From: UBA5109 sp038148435 | GTDB taxonomy: Bacteria > Pseudomonadota > Gammaproteobacteria > Pseudomonadales > Pseudohongiellaceae | Direction of reading: 5' to 3' | Length of the DNA stretch: 48,395 nt | NCBI GenBank assembly: GCA_038148435.1 | Contig: JAYQVM010000003.1 | Coordinates: 1 to 48,395, forward strand | Shown: positions 16,403 through 25,030 of the stretch, one piece after another | Layout: each line of letters begins with the position of its first letter | Position numbering within the stretch: position 1 is the stretch's first letter | Notes under the pieces: model-generated | Databases searched by the model: none | Told to the model about the DNA's origin: nothing | The model's input: the letters and a program-made list of their open reading frames with translations, nothing else | Made by a program: the position numbers and the translations under genes

Positions 16403-17383
16403 TTAATCTTGCCCTAAACGTTGCACATTTTCATCAGTACTGATTTCTGCATCGTTATCAAGAAAATCAAAATCCGGAAACTGGCTGTTACCATCATCAG
16501 TTATGATGATGTCGTTATTCTGGTTTTCACCACACCACCAGTAACGAATACGCAATAAGTGGTCGTCATTTTCCAGCTCAATCCAAGCCTGGCGACTATA
16601 CCAAGGCTCCGCCAGATTAACTGGGTCAAAAACCCAGAAATCAGCTTCCAGGTTGATACCATCCACTTTACGCCAGCGTTCTACCACCTCTACCTGGTCT
16701 GAATAATTTGGCTGAGTACCGCGCTGATACTGACCTGCGTTGAGGTAAGTCGTGTGCATGATGAGTGAGCCATCATCCCAGAACCCAATAGTATCGCCAT
16801 TCCATGTGGGGTAGGCGTCCTCGGGCAAGGTATGGCCGCGGCCATCGGTATATACCCGACGAATATCATTCACCATTTCATTGATCAAATAAGTCTGATC
16901 TGGGGTAACCACAAAGTCATGCAGGAAGGGCTCTGAAGCCCATCGAGGATGTCCAGGTGGTCGGCAATCCGAGATCGGGTCATATTCCCCGCCGATGGCT
17001 GCCATCAGATCGATTTTTTCCTGTCGAGCCGCTGCACCTAACTCTGTGAGCTTTGCACTTATCTCGTTGGGACCAACATCGGGATCAAAGGACAGACCGC
17101 CCCGGGCTCTTGTATAGACCCCAGTCCAGTCATATTCAGGCTGTGCAATATCTGCCCAGGTCAATTCCTCACCACCGCCGGCCTGCCTTTCTAGGTACTG
17201 GTACATGTCCCAGGCGGTATCAAACTGTTCACCAAAGTCCTGTAAACGTGATTTATTACGCTGCCACTGCTCACCACCACCATCATAGTCAAGCCAGCCT
17301 ACAAAATTCTGGGCCAGAGCACCTACAGGGATGCTAAGCGATGCTGAAATCACAGCTGTCCTTATCATTGATGCTGCTTTCAT
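16403..17383 (-). CDS. Exported protein of unknown function, DUF6152-linked family, copy 3
   Basis: 326 aa with a signal peptide ending ALAQN. The mature protein has DWTGVYTRARGGL, a C-R-P-P-G-H-P segment, VYTDGRGHTLPEDAYPTWNGDTIGFWDDGSLIMHTTYL, and ERWRKVDGINLEADFWVFDPVNLAEPW. This is the fullest form of the secreted module seen here: a D-G-R-x-H segment, W-x-G-D-(S/T)-I-G-x-W, then E-R-(F/W) and D-P-x-x-x-x-x-P-W. Similar proteins are common and uncharacterised in Acidobacteria and gammaproteobacteria. It is first in a two-gene operon with DUF6152, whose terminator is at 15935-15966. Function unknown. Confidence 0.72.
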   Translation of the reverse strand: MKAASMIRTAVISASLSIPVGALAQNFVGWLDYDGGGEQWQRNKSRLQDFGEQFDTAWDMYQYLERQAGGGEELTWADIAQPEYDWTGVYTRARGGLSFDPDVGPNEISAKLTELGAAARQEKIDLMAAIGGEYDPISDCRPPGHPRWASEPFLHDFVVTPDQTYLINEMVNDIRRVYTDGRGHTLPEDAYPTWNGDTIGFWDDGSLIMHTTYLNAGQYQRGTQPNYSDQVEVVERWRKVDGINLEADFWVFDPVNLAEPWYSRQAWIELENDDHLLRIRYWWCGENQNNDIIITDDGNSQFPDFDFLDNDAEISTDENVQRLGQD

Positions 17384-17601
17384 AGTTTCTCCATTTAACT
17401 GCTTTTTCTACAATTCGATATTTAAACAATCGTATACCCAGTATAAAAGTTATGCATCAAAAACACTATATTTTCTGTTTGAAACAAAGGGTATTTGTGG
17501 ACGCTTAAAAAAAACGGGTTTATTCTTCGGATTTTATAAGCAATTATTTTCTGGGATTTTGCGTCATTTTAATCATTAGAGTAACGCTATAAAGGGGTCT
17601 C

Positions 17602-19158
17602 ATGAACATTATCATAATGAAATTTAGACAATTAATGAGAGGACAGCTCCTGAGAGTCCTGCTCTTGATTCTCTTCCCAGTATCCTTGCAAGCTCAGGCG
17701 CCGATTGATACGACCCGTTTAGTCTTCGATTTGACGCTCGCCACTGAGCCTATATTGAGGATGGGAAACTCACTCTATGAGGCAGATGAAACAAGCGAAG
17801 AATACAGCTCTGCTTTAGCAACCATTGTCTCGTATGAATTAGAAGTCGACAATATTTTGCAACAGGCTAATAGCCCTTATAACTTCGAGCTGTTCGAACA
17901 ATATCTGAGCCTAGGTGACACCAACCAGTCAATCGGGCGACACGAAGAAGCAATAACACACTACGAGTCGGCATTACAGATACTTAAAGTTAAAAATGGC
18001 TTGGATGATATGAATCAGTTACCAGTAACTGAAAAAATCGTACAAAGTTTGATTGCCATGGGAGATCTTGATAGAAGCACCCGCTGGCGTGAGTATGAGC
18101 ACTATGTCCATCAGAATAACTTTGAGCCGGGATCCATAGAAATGGTCCGAGCCACTAATGATCTTGCTGATTGGTACATAAGCTCCTTCTTTATGGAAAA
18201 TTTTCAGAGAGAAGCGAGGGGTCTTGCCATCATGCTCAGCACTCAACAGCAAGCACCACGATTGACCAGCCAACTCGTCGGACAGGAGCTTCAATGGAAT
18301 GGAGTTGAAAATGGCATGCGCCTTAGTAACCAAAATCCCTCAACCTATATAGATCCTACTATGGAGGCGATTTTCAATGGGAACATCCGGCATCTAGCGC
18401 CCAGAGATGTAGAAGATGTCCGACTATTAAGAGTGTCCGGTCTTTATGAGGATTCGCAGCGCGACATTATTGCTAGCGATTCTCCCAGCCTGGATTCCAT
18501 AGCTCAGATCGCCCGTAGGATAGCTGGCCTATCCTTCATCACCAAACAGGAAATTGACTACGAAAATTTCTTGAATACCTTCATTCCGAACTATGAAAAC
18601 TCACGAGTCCAGGAATACCGCTTATCCCAAAACCGGCTGGATCAGAGCTATGAAAGTGGTCGAAATGCCCTGCAAAATATCGTAGATATCATGCGGAGAG
18701 TCGAAGCTCCGGCCAACATACTGAGTTCAGCGCTGATTGAACTGGCTGACTGGAATCTGGCCTATGGCAGGGTTCAGGCGGCACAGGGTTTCTATACGGA
18801 GGCCTATTCTGAACTGGTAGCTGACGGCTTTACGAGACAACAAATAGATAATTCCCTAAATCTGGCCATACCCCGCCAGATACCCCGCTCGGCAACTCAT
18901 GCCTATACTCGCAGAAGTTCAGGCATGCCCTTGAATGCCGAACTCGAATACCGGGGTTATGTTGATGTGAGCTTTGAGCTGGATGATCTGGGTAATCCGC
19001 AAAAAGTTGAATTCTCCGAAAATGATCGGCCAGAATTCCCGCAAATTGAACAGATTCTGCGGAACCATTTGAGGACTGCCAAATTCAGGCCGCATTTTAC
19101 CGAAGGCGAACTGGTGAATCAGGGCCGTGTTGATCTTCGGTACTATTACTCTTATTGA
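17602..19158 (+). CDS. Exported TPR-like protein with TonB-like C-terminal domain, copy A
   Basis: 518 aa. AAAGGGG (17591-17597) precedes ATG 17602. A hydrophobic signal segment ends LQAQAP. The middle is alpha-helical with TPR-like patterns (YLSLGDTNQSIGRHEEAITHYESALQ and LIELADWNLAYGRVQAAQGFYTEAY). The last 70 residues (RGYVDVSFELDDLGNPQKVEF...RTAKFRPHF...RYYYSY) resemble the C-terminal domain of TonB-family proteins. No Pro-rich spacer or ExbB/D neighbour is present, so it is not an ordinary energy transducer; a soluble periplasmic protein is more likely. The next gene encodes a diverged copy with the same architecture. Confidence 0.75.
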   Translation: MNIIIMKFRQLMRGQLLRVLLLILFPVSLQAQAPIDTTRLVFDLTLATEPILRMGNSLYEADETSEEYSSALATIVSYELEVDNILQQANSPYNFELFEQYLSLGDTNQSIGRHEEAITHYESALQILKVKNGLDDMNQLPVTEKIVQSLIAMGDLDRSTRWREYEHYVHQNNFEPGSIEMVRATNDLADWYISSFFMENFQREARGLAIMLSTQQQAPRLTSQLVGQELQWNGVENGMRLSNQNPSTYIDPTMEAIFNGNIRHLAPRDVEDVRLLRVSGLYEDSQRDIIASDSPSLDSIAQIARRIAGLSFITKQEIDYENFLNTFIPNYENSRVQEYRLSQNRLDQSYESGRNALQNIVDIMRRVEAPANILSSALIELADWNLAYGRVQAAQGFYTEAYSELVADGFTRQQIDNSLNLAIPRQIPRSATHAYTRRSSGMPLNAELEYRGYVDVSFELDDLGNPQKVEFSENDRPEFPQIEQILRNHLRTAKFRPHFTEGELVNQGRVDLRYYYSY

Positions 19159-19251
19159 GAGGCCTTCTGAGCCTGCAGCCACTAAATTAATAAAAGGGCC
19201 TATAGGCAAATAATATTTTAACTACTACAGTTGAGATCGGCATAAATAAAA

Positions 19252-20700
19252 ATGAAAATATCAATTAAACTGATCACCCTTCTTGGAATTATCCTACCGG
19301 CCGAACTCCTGGCACAAGCGCAACTAGAAAATCTCTTCTTTAGCCCGGTGCCCATTGGTATGGCCGATGACTCCATCCTTGCTGATGCTCGCACTGATCA
19401 AGAGAGAAGTGATCGGGAGTCTGCCGAACAGCTAATTGCCAGCATGCAAGACCAGTCCGGTGAATTCAATGAGCCCTTTGAGCAGGACCCTGAGCAGTTA
19501 CAGCGTCTGAATCGCCTAGGATTGGCCTACCAAACGCTAGACCGTCATCAAGAAGCTCTGGCAATTTTTGCAGATGCCACTTCACTGGCTGCTGAGATAT
19601 ATGGAGAAGATGCCCTACAGCAGATTCCCTCACTTGAACAGTCCATTCTCAGCCACTTGCAGCTCAATGAAGTCACCTCTGTCACTGAAAAAGAGGAGTT
19701 TATTTATGCCATTAAGGCCAGTAACTACGCTGCCGATTCCAACGAAATGTTCTCAGCCATGATCAACCTGACTGACTGGTACACCTCCGCCTACTTCAAG
19801 ATCAATTTCCTGGGTGAAGGGCGCCGCCAGAGTATTCGCTCTAACGCCGTTCAGCGAGTTGAGAGACAGGTAGGCATCGACGCGGATGGACCCGGTACCC
19901 TGCAATCCATTGCTAACGGCTCAATTCGTGATGTTAATGTCAATGACATAATTGATGCCCGTCTACAAAAAATGGATGATCTTTACAAGGCATATCAGGA
20001 AAGTTATACCAGCAACACCACTTTGAGCACCGTGCTTGAAGTTGCCAGAAGGATTGCCCGTCTTGGCTACCATACCAAGCAGGAAATGGATTTTGAACAA
20101 GTTAGTAATACCTTTGATCCCAACTACACGGGCTCACGGGAGGAACAAATGAGGAATTCTCAGGATCGAAGTGACGAAAGTTACCGTAGCGGAAAAGATG
20201 CCCTGCAATATATTGCCAACCTGCTTGCTGATATTGAAGATGTGAGTGCCCAACAAAAATCCATTTCAATGCTAGATTTGGCTGACTGGGAGCTCGCCTA
20301 TGGGCGCACGCAATCCGCACGCCAGTTTTACCAAGTTGTTTACCAGCTGCTGCTGGATGACGGTTTTAATGTTCCCAGTGTTGATTCTGCCCTGACGCCT
20401 ACCATTCCTGTCATGATCCCTAGGATAGCCGCGTTCCCGGCGACACTGCAGACTTCCGGCCAGCAGGGCCTATCTCAAAACATTGACTACAAGGGTTACA
20501 TCGATGTGAGTTTCGGCATTGATGAATTCGGCAATGCCAGCAATATCAACTTCAATAGTGCAAGTGAGGATGCTTACAGTGAACGCATTGAAAGTATCCT
20601 CAATACGCTTCTGCTAATGAGTAAATTCCGTCCCATTCTTCGCGGTGGTGAAATCACTGCCCAAGCCCCTGTACAATACCGCTATTACTACAGTTACTGA
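19252..20700 (+). CDS. Exported TPR-like protein with TonB-like C-terminal domain, copy B
   Basis: 482 aa, paralogous to the preceding gene. Shared segments include NLTDWYTSAYFKINF (compare DLADWYISSFFMENF), ARRIARLGYHTKQEMDFEQVSNTFDPNY (compare ARRIAGLSFITKQEIDYENFLNTFIPNY), SYRSGKDALQYI and the terminal YRYYYSY. The signal peptide ends LLAQAQ. The TonB-like C-terminal domain covers about residues 412-482. The two copies have diverged widely outside these blocks, so the duplication is not recent. The spacing of 93 bases to copy A allows co-transcription. No characterised homologue is recognised. Confidence 0.75.
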   Translation: MKISIKLITLLGIILPAELLAQAQLENLFFSPVPIGMADDSILADARTDQERSDRESAEQLIASMQDQSGEFNEPFEQDPEQLQRLNRLGLAYQTLDRHQEALAIFADATSLAAEIYGEDALQQIPSLEQSILSHLQLNEVTSVTEKEEFIYAIKASNYAADSNEMFSAMINLTDWYTSAYFKINFLGEGRRQSIRSNAVQRVERQVGIDADGPGTLQSIANGSIRDVNVNDIIDARLQKMDDLYKAYQESYTSNTTLSTVLEVARRIARLGYHTKQEMDFEQVSNTFDPNYTGSREEQMRNSQDRSDESYRSGKDALQYIANLLADIEDVSAQQKSISMLDLADWELAYGRTQSARQFYQVVYQLLLDDGFNVPSVDSALTPTIPVMIPRIAAFPATLQTSGQQGLSQNIDYKGYIDVSFGIDEFGNASNINFNSASEDAYSERIESILNTLLLMSKFRPILRGGEITAQAPVQYRYYYSY

Positions 20701-20728
20701 ACTACTCAAGAAAGAGGTTTATAAGTAC

Positions 20729-22054
20729 ATGTCCAGAACATCTCTTTTACTACTATTAACTTTCTTGCTGTTTGCCTGCTCTGAAAACCAGATGCAGAAT
20801 GAGCCCATGGCAGCTCAGCAAACTGCACCAATGCGGGTGAACCTCACCAATCAGGTAATACCCGATGCCGGCTTTGTAATCAACAATGCCCGCATCCTTG
20901 ATGGTAATGGCGGCATCATTGAGAGTGGCTCGATCGTTGTGCAGGGAAACCGCATCATAGAAGTCAACCAGGGCAACTCCTCCGTTGATGGAGCGCTGGA
21001 GATCGATGCACAGGGTCGTACCGTGATGCCAGGTTTTATCGATGCCCACCGGCATATTATCACTGGCGAAGATCCCGCTACCTGGCTGGCCAATGATGCC
21101 GAAGCCGCCATGCAGGCTTTTCTTGAAGCTGGCTTCACCACCCTTCTATCTGCCGGAGATGCGCCTCAGCAGATTCTCGAATTACGTCGTATGACGGCAG
21201 ATGCTGAAATTGCTGGGCCTCGAATCATTGCAGCCTCTTTTACCGGCCTGGCTGCCGGTGGCGGTGGTGGTGGACCTGAGGGTGATCCAGCTCGTTTCGA
21301 TGTTGCCAGACCGCCCATGCGCCCGACTGAAGCGGCAGTCGCTCTGCCGGAAGAAGCAGTACGCGGTCAGATTCAGCGACTTTACGACAATGGTTTTGAT
21401 GCAGCCAAAAATGTCATTATCGTCACGCCAGGAGGGCCGGAGGAAGAAGCCCTGGGCATGATCGTCGAAGAAACTAACCGCCTAGGCATCCGTACCATTA
21501 CACATGCGGTGACTGTCACAGATACGCTGGCAGCCGTCCGAGCCGGCGTTGATCAGCTGGTGCATACTCCACATATCGAAATGCTCACTGAAGAACAAGC
21601 GCAGTTTATAGCTGATTCGGGCATTCCGATGACTTCAACCCTAGGTATATTTGTGCCGTTTTTTGATGACAACAATGATCCAATTTTCAGAGATTACCTG
21701 CCCTTTCCCTGGGATACCATTCTCAGTGCTGGCCAGGGACCAGTTAATGCCAGGCTGCTCTGGGAAGCCGGTGTCGTTTACGGCTATGGAACCGATACCC
21801 GTTATGAGCCTGAGCTTACTCTAAACCATGAGTTGAAGTCGCTGTATCTGGTCTTTTCAGAGGAGGATATCCTGCAGATCATGGGGCGAAATGCTGCCGT
21901 CAATATTGCCATGGAAGATGAGCTGGGTACTCTGGAGCCAGGCAAGCTGGCCGACATCGTGCTGGTAGACGGCAACCCGCAGCAAGACATTTTCGATCTG
22001 CTAAATGTTGACGTTGTGATTAAAGATGGCACCTTTGTCGTCGACAATCGTTAA
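20729..22054 (+). CDS. Lipoprotein amidohydrolase (imidazolonepropionase-like)
   Basis: 441 aa from ATG 20729 (AGAGG upstream); an in-frame ATG at 20645 lies inside the previous gene and would bury the signal. The lipobox is L-F-A-C17, so the enzyme is lipid-anchored in the envelope. The metal-dependent hydrolase fold shows VMPGFIDAHRH (H107, H109 of the HxH motif), ITHAVT, LVHTPHIEM, the late Asp in YGTDTR, and the closing GTLEPGKLADIVLVDGNP strand. A run of six glycines lies in the loop after SFTGLAAG. It belongs to the broad imidazolonepropionase/prolidase-like amidohydrolases; the substrate cannot be predicted. It follows the two TPR/TonB-like genes closely and may share their operon. Confidence 0.85.
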   Translation: MSRTSLLLLLTFLLFACSENQMQNEPMAAQQTAPMRVNLTNQVIPDAGFVINNARILDGNGGIIESGSIVVQGNRIIEVNQGNSSVDGALEIDAQGRTVMPGFIDAHRHIITGEDPATWLANDAEAAMQAFLEAGFTTLLSAGDAPQQILELRRMTADAEIAGPRIIAASFTGLAAGGGGGGPEGDPARFDVARPPMRPTEAAVALPEEAVRGQIQRLYDNGFDAAKNVIIVTPGGPEEEALGMIVEETNRLGIRTITHAVTVTDTLAAVRAGVDQLVHTPHIEMLTEEQAQFIADSGIPMTSTLGIFVPFFDDNNDPIFRDYLPFPWDTILSAGQGPVNARLLWEAGVVYGYGTDTRYEPELTLNHELKSLYLVFSEEDILQIMGRNAAVNIAMEDELGTLEPGKLADIVLVDGNPQQDIFDLLNVDVVIKDGTFVVDNR

Positions 22055-22150
22055 GCCCGTTGCAGCTCTGGCAATACAAGACCAGAGCAAGGCCTTGCGC
22101 TTTGTTCTTTCCTCGCCAATGCCCCGGCCAGCGAGGGACCGTCCGGGCTG

Positions 22151-22185
22151 CTGAATACCAGTTCCATGAAACTGGCATTCCTCAG
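22151..22185. other. Hairpin-forming inverted repeat upstream of rpsU
   Basis: GAAT-A-CCAGTT (22153-22163) pairs with AACTGG-C-ATTC (22170-22180) around a six-base loop, with a single A/C mismatch; flanking CTG/CAG may extend it. There is no U-tract, so it is not a classical terminator. It lies between the amidohydrolase stop and rpsU. Confidence 0.45.
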
Positions 22186-22237
22186 AAAAATCCCAGTCTT
22201 GGTGACAACTTTTGCTGTTTAAGACCTTCTTTAACCT

Positions 22238-22264
22238 TTGCAATTCAGGGCATTAGGCTATAAA
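22238..22264 (+). promoter_or_regulatory. Candidate sigma-70 promoter for rpsU
   Basis: TTGCAA (22238-22243) and TATAAA (22259-22264) are separated by 15 bases (16 if the -35 is read as TTTGCA one base earlier), about 50 bases before the rpsU ATG. Spacing is slightly short, so this is a tentative call. Confidence 0.4.
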
Positions 22265-22315
22265 ATTTGCCGCCCTGAAAGAGCCTTGTGAATAATTGTC
22301 AAACTTGGAGCATCA

Positions 22316-22531
22316 ATGCCAGTTGTCAGATTAAAAGAAAACGAGCCTTTTGACGTTGCTCTGCGACGTTTTAAGCGTTCCTGCGAAAAAGCCGGTGTCC
22401 TGGCTGAAGTCCGTCGCCGTGAATTTTATGAAAAGCCCACTTCCATTCGTAAGCGAAAAGCTGCGGCGGCTGTTAAGCGTCATATGAAAAAAGTTTCACG
22501 CGAAACTCGCAGAACCAAACGCTTATATTAA
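22316..22531 (+). CDS. rpsU: 30S ribosomal protein bS21
   Basis: 71 aa, the standard length for gammaproteobacterial S21. This late-assembling basic small-subunit protein sits near the anti-Shine-Dalgarno end of 16S rRNA and helps initiation. The sequence PVVRLKENEPFDVALRRFKRSCEKAG and the Lys/Arg-rich C-terminus are diagnostic. GGAG (22307-22310) precedes the ATG. It is the first gene of the macromolecular synthesis block and is followed by yqeY, dnaG and rpoD. Confidence 0.98.
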   Translation: MPVVRLKENEPFDVALRRFKRSCEKAGVLAEVRRREFYEKPTSIRKRKAAAAVKRHMKKVSRETRRTKRLY

Positions 22532-22562
22532 TCCCCCTTTTTAACAAGCATTTCCCAAAGCC

Positions 22563-23015
22563 ATGTCTGATCAAAGCCTGAAAACACGGATCAGCGATGC
22601 CATGAAGGCAGCCATGCGTGCCCACGAAAAAGCCCGCCTGGCGACGATACGCCTGATGTTGGCCGATATGAAGCGGATTGAAGTGGACGAACGCATTGAG
22701 CTGGATGATGAGCGCATCATTACTATACTCGACAAAATGGTGAAACAGCGCAGAGAATCGATCAAGCAGTATGAAGCTGCCCAGCGACAGGATTTGGCAG
22801 ATCAAGAACAGAGCGAAATTGATGTCATTCAAGAATTTATGCCGGCAGCTCTCAATGAAGATGAGCTGATACAAATCATCGACCGGGCTATTACCGAAAG
22901 TTCTGCAGTATCCATGAAGGACATGGGCTCCGTCATGGCTTTTGTTCGCCCACAGGTCAGTGGCCGTGCTGACATGGGGCAGGTTAGTGCGCTGGTCAAG
23001 TCCCGACTCAGCTGA
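22563..23015 (+). CDS. yqeY: GatB/YqeY domain protein
   Basis: 150 aa, the standard length of the YqeY family, which is homologous to the C-terminal tRNA-binding region of GatB. Recognisable positions are LKTRISDAMKAAMRAHEK, LATIRLMLADMKRIEVD, the QRRESIKQYEAAQRQDLADQE helix, and KDMGSVMAFVRPQVSGRADMGQVSALVK at the end. The exact role is not established; a function linked to tRNA or translation is assumed from the fold. It stands between rpsU and dnaG, as in Pseudomonas. Confidence 0.93.
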   Translation: MSDQSLKTRISDAMKAAMRAHEKARLATIRLMLADMKRIEVDERIELDDERIITILDKMVKQRRESIKQYEAAQRQDLADQEQSEIDVIQEFMPAALNEDELIQIIDRAITESSAVSMKDMGSVMAFVRPQVSGRADMGQVSALVKSRLS

Positions 23016-23109
23016 TTTACTTCAACACTTACTGCACAATTACGTTATCCTTCGCTCTTACCTAGCTACAGGCTAGTATTTCAATCCGGTTTTTGTAGTT
23101 GTCGTATTT

Positions 23110-24888
23110 ATGGCTGCTTATATCCCACAAAATTTTATTGATGACCTTCTGGCTAGAGCTGACATTGTTGATGTCATTGGCGCCAAGGTCTCTCTGAAAA
23201 AAACTGGTAAAAATTATTCCGGGCTGTGCCCTTTCCATCAGGAAAAAACCCCTTCGTTCACTGTTGAACCGGACAAACAGTTTTATTACTGCTTTGGCTG
23301 CGGCAAGGGTGGCAATACCATCGGTTTCGTGATGGATTTTGACAACATTGACTACCCTCAGGCCATAGAATCACTGGCCAGCAGTATGGGACTGGAAATT
23401 CCACATGAAGAGTCAGTCGCAGTCAAACAGCAGCGGGAGCGTAACGCCGACCTTTTTGAGGTCTTGCAGGAGGCTTGCGCCTATTATCAGCAACAGTTAC
23501 GAAAACACCCTGCCAAGGCAGAAGCCATTGCGTACCTGAAACAGCGAGGCCTCAGTGGCGAGATTGCGCGTGATTTTAAACTGGGATTCGCCCCGCCAGG
23601 CTGGCAGAATCTTCTGGATCGGGTAGTCACGTCCGATAAAAAACGACAGCTACTACTAAATACCGGTATGCTGATTGATAACCCTGAAAAGAAAAGCCGA
23701 AGTATTTATGACCGCTTTCGGAACCGCATCATGTTTCCGATACATGACCAACGTGGACGAGTTATCGCCTTTGGTGGTCGGGTCATTGGTGATGAGAAGC
23801 CAAAATATCTGAATTCTCCTGAGACCCCGGTATTCCATAAAGGCGAGGAGCTTTATGGCCTGTATGAAGCGCGCCAGAAACTCAGACACCTTAACCGCTT
23901 CCTGATTGTAGAGGGTTATTTGGATGTCATTGCCCTTGCACAGCATGATATTGCTTATGCCGTAGCAACCCTGGGTACAGCCACCTCGGCGGCACACCTT
24001 AAACGCCTCTTCAAATTGGTACCGGAGGTGGTGTTCTGCTTTGACGGTGATGAAGCCGGCAGGCAGGCAGCCTGGCGCGCCTTGAAAGAAGCCATCCCCC
24101 TGATGGAAGATGGTCGTAGTGCCCGCTTTCTGTTTTTACCTGATGGAGAAGACCCCGATTCGCAGGTCAGGAAAATAGGCACTAAAGCCTTTGAAGCTGA
24201 ACTGGATAAAGCGACACCTCTGGCTGAATTTTTCTTCGAGAACCTCGCTTCTCAGGTTGATATGTCATCCCTTGAAGGCCGCGCCAAGCTGGGTACGCTA
24301 GCCATGCCGATGATAAAACAGTTTCCACAAGGCATCCTTCGCCAGTTGATTCTAGATCAGCTCTCTAAAAAAACTGGAGTCGATCTTAAAACTCTCAGCC
24401 AGCTGGGTGCGGAGCAAACCAAGAGTAAGCATCCCTATGCCCCTGAACCGGATCCGCCTGCAGAATCTAGCTCTGTCTCGGTCATTAGTAAACGAGAACT
24501 GCGCTCACAACGCTCGATCCATCTGGCTTGCATGAAAGCAGTCAACCTAATCCTACAAAAACCTGACATCGTCTCTCGGATCGGTATCAATGAAAAACTC
24601 CGGAAACTATCGATGCCCGATGTGGATCTGCTTTTTGAGGTTATCTCTCTGGCGCTTCAGGCCCCTAAGATATCTACTCACGAACTGCTCGCCAAGGTAT
24701 ATGCCAAGCCCATCGGCTCGCAGCTGATCCAGTTGATGGATAAGGAACAGATCACCCCTGCCGCGGGCATTGAACGTGAATTTGAGGACACCATCGCCTA
24801 TCTGGATAATTTCCTGACCAAACGCCATCAGCTACCCAAATCCCTGGTGGAAGAAGCCAAAAAGAAACTGTCTCAAAAAAGCTCCTAA
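23110..24888 (+). CDS. dnaG: DNA primase DnaG
   Basis: 592 aa. It synthesises the RNA primers for replication. The CHC2 zinc ribbon is intact: Cys40-Pro-Phe-His43 and Cys61-Phe-Gly-Cys64. The TOPRIM catalytic core has FLIVEGYLDV from about residue 264 and FDGDEAGRQA from about 311. A C-terminal helical domain, expected to contact DnaB helicase, starts around 440 after a Pro/Ser-rich linker. The 94-base gap from yqeY contains no gene and no strong terminator. Confidence 0.98.
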   Translation: MAAYIPQNFIDDLLARADIVDVIGAKVSLKKTGKNYSGLCPFHQEKTPSFTVEPDKQFYYCFGCGKGGNTIGFVMDFDNIDYPQAIESLASSMGLEIPHEESVAVKQQRERNADLFEVLQEACAYYQQQLRKHPAKAEAIAYLKQRGLSGEIARDFKLGFAPPGWQNLLDRVVTSDKKRQLLLNTGMLIDNPEKKSRSIYDRFRNRIMFPIHDQRGRVIAFGGRVIGDEKPKYLNSPETPVFHKGEELYGLYEARQKLRHLNRFLIVEGYLDVIALAQHDIAYAVATLGTATSAAHLKRLFKLVPEVVFCFDGDEAGRQAAWRALKEAIPLMEDGRSARFLFLPDGEDPDSQVRKIGTKAFEAELDKATPLAEFFFENLASQVDMSSLEGRAKLGTLAMPMIKQFPQGILRQLILDQLSKKTGVDLKTLSQLGAEQTKSKHPYAPEPDPPAESSSVSVISKRELRSQRSIHLACMKAVNLILQKPDIVSRIGINEKLRKLSMPDVDLLFEVISLALQAPKISTHELLAKVYAKPIGSQLIQLMDKEQITPAAGIEREFEDTIAYLDNFLTKRHQLPKSLVEEAKKKLSQKSS

Positions 24889-24964
24889 TCGCCAATTTAC
24901 TTGAATTTTTAGGCCAGAGCCCCTACTTAAAACCTAAAGGAGCTGCTGGTATCAGTATGGTCGC

Positions 24965-24992
24965 TTAGTTATAATAAACGGTTAGTTATAAT
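24965..24992 (+). promoter_or_regulatory. Tandem -10-like elements upstream of rpoD
   Basis: The 11-mer TTAGTTATAAT occurs at 24965-24975 and again at 24982-24992, exactly 17 bases apart, each ending in a perfect TATAAT. Neither has a strong -35, so these could be two overlapping start sites or a repeated control element about 40 bases before the rpoD ATG. Confidence 0.5.
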
Positions 24993-25030
24993 TTGTTTCA
25001 CCTAATATTCTGCATAGGTTACACACCCAT

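Noticed and set aside
17331..17579. 82-codon open frame in the gap before the first TPR/TonB-like gene
   Set aside because: It begins antisense inside the neighbouring signal peptide, is AT-rich and low-complexity, and lacks a ribosome binding site.
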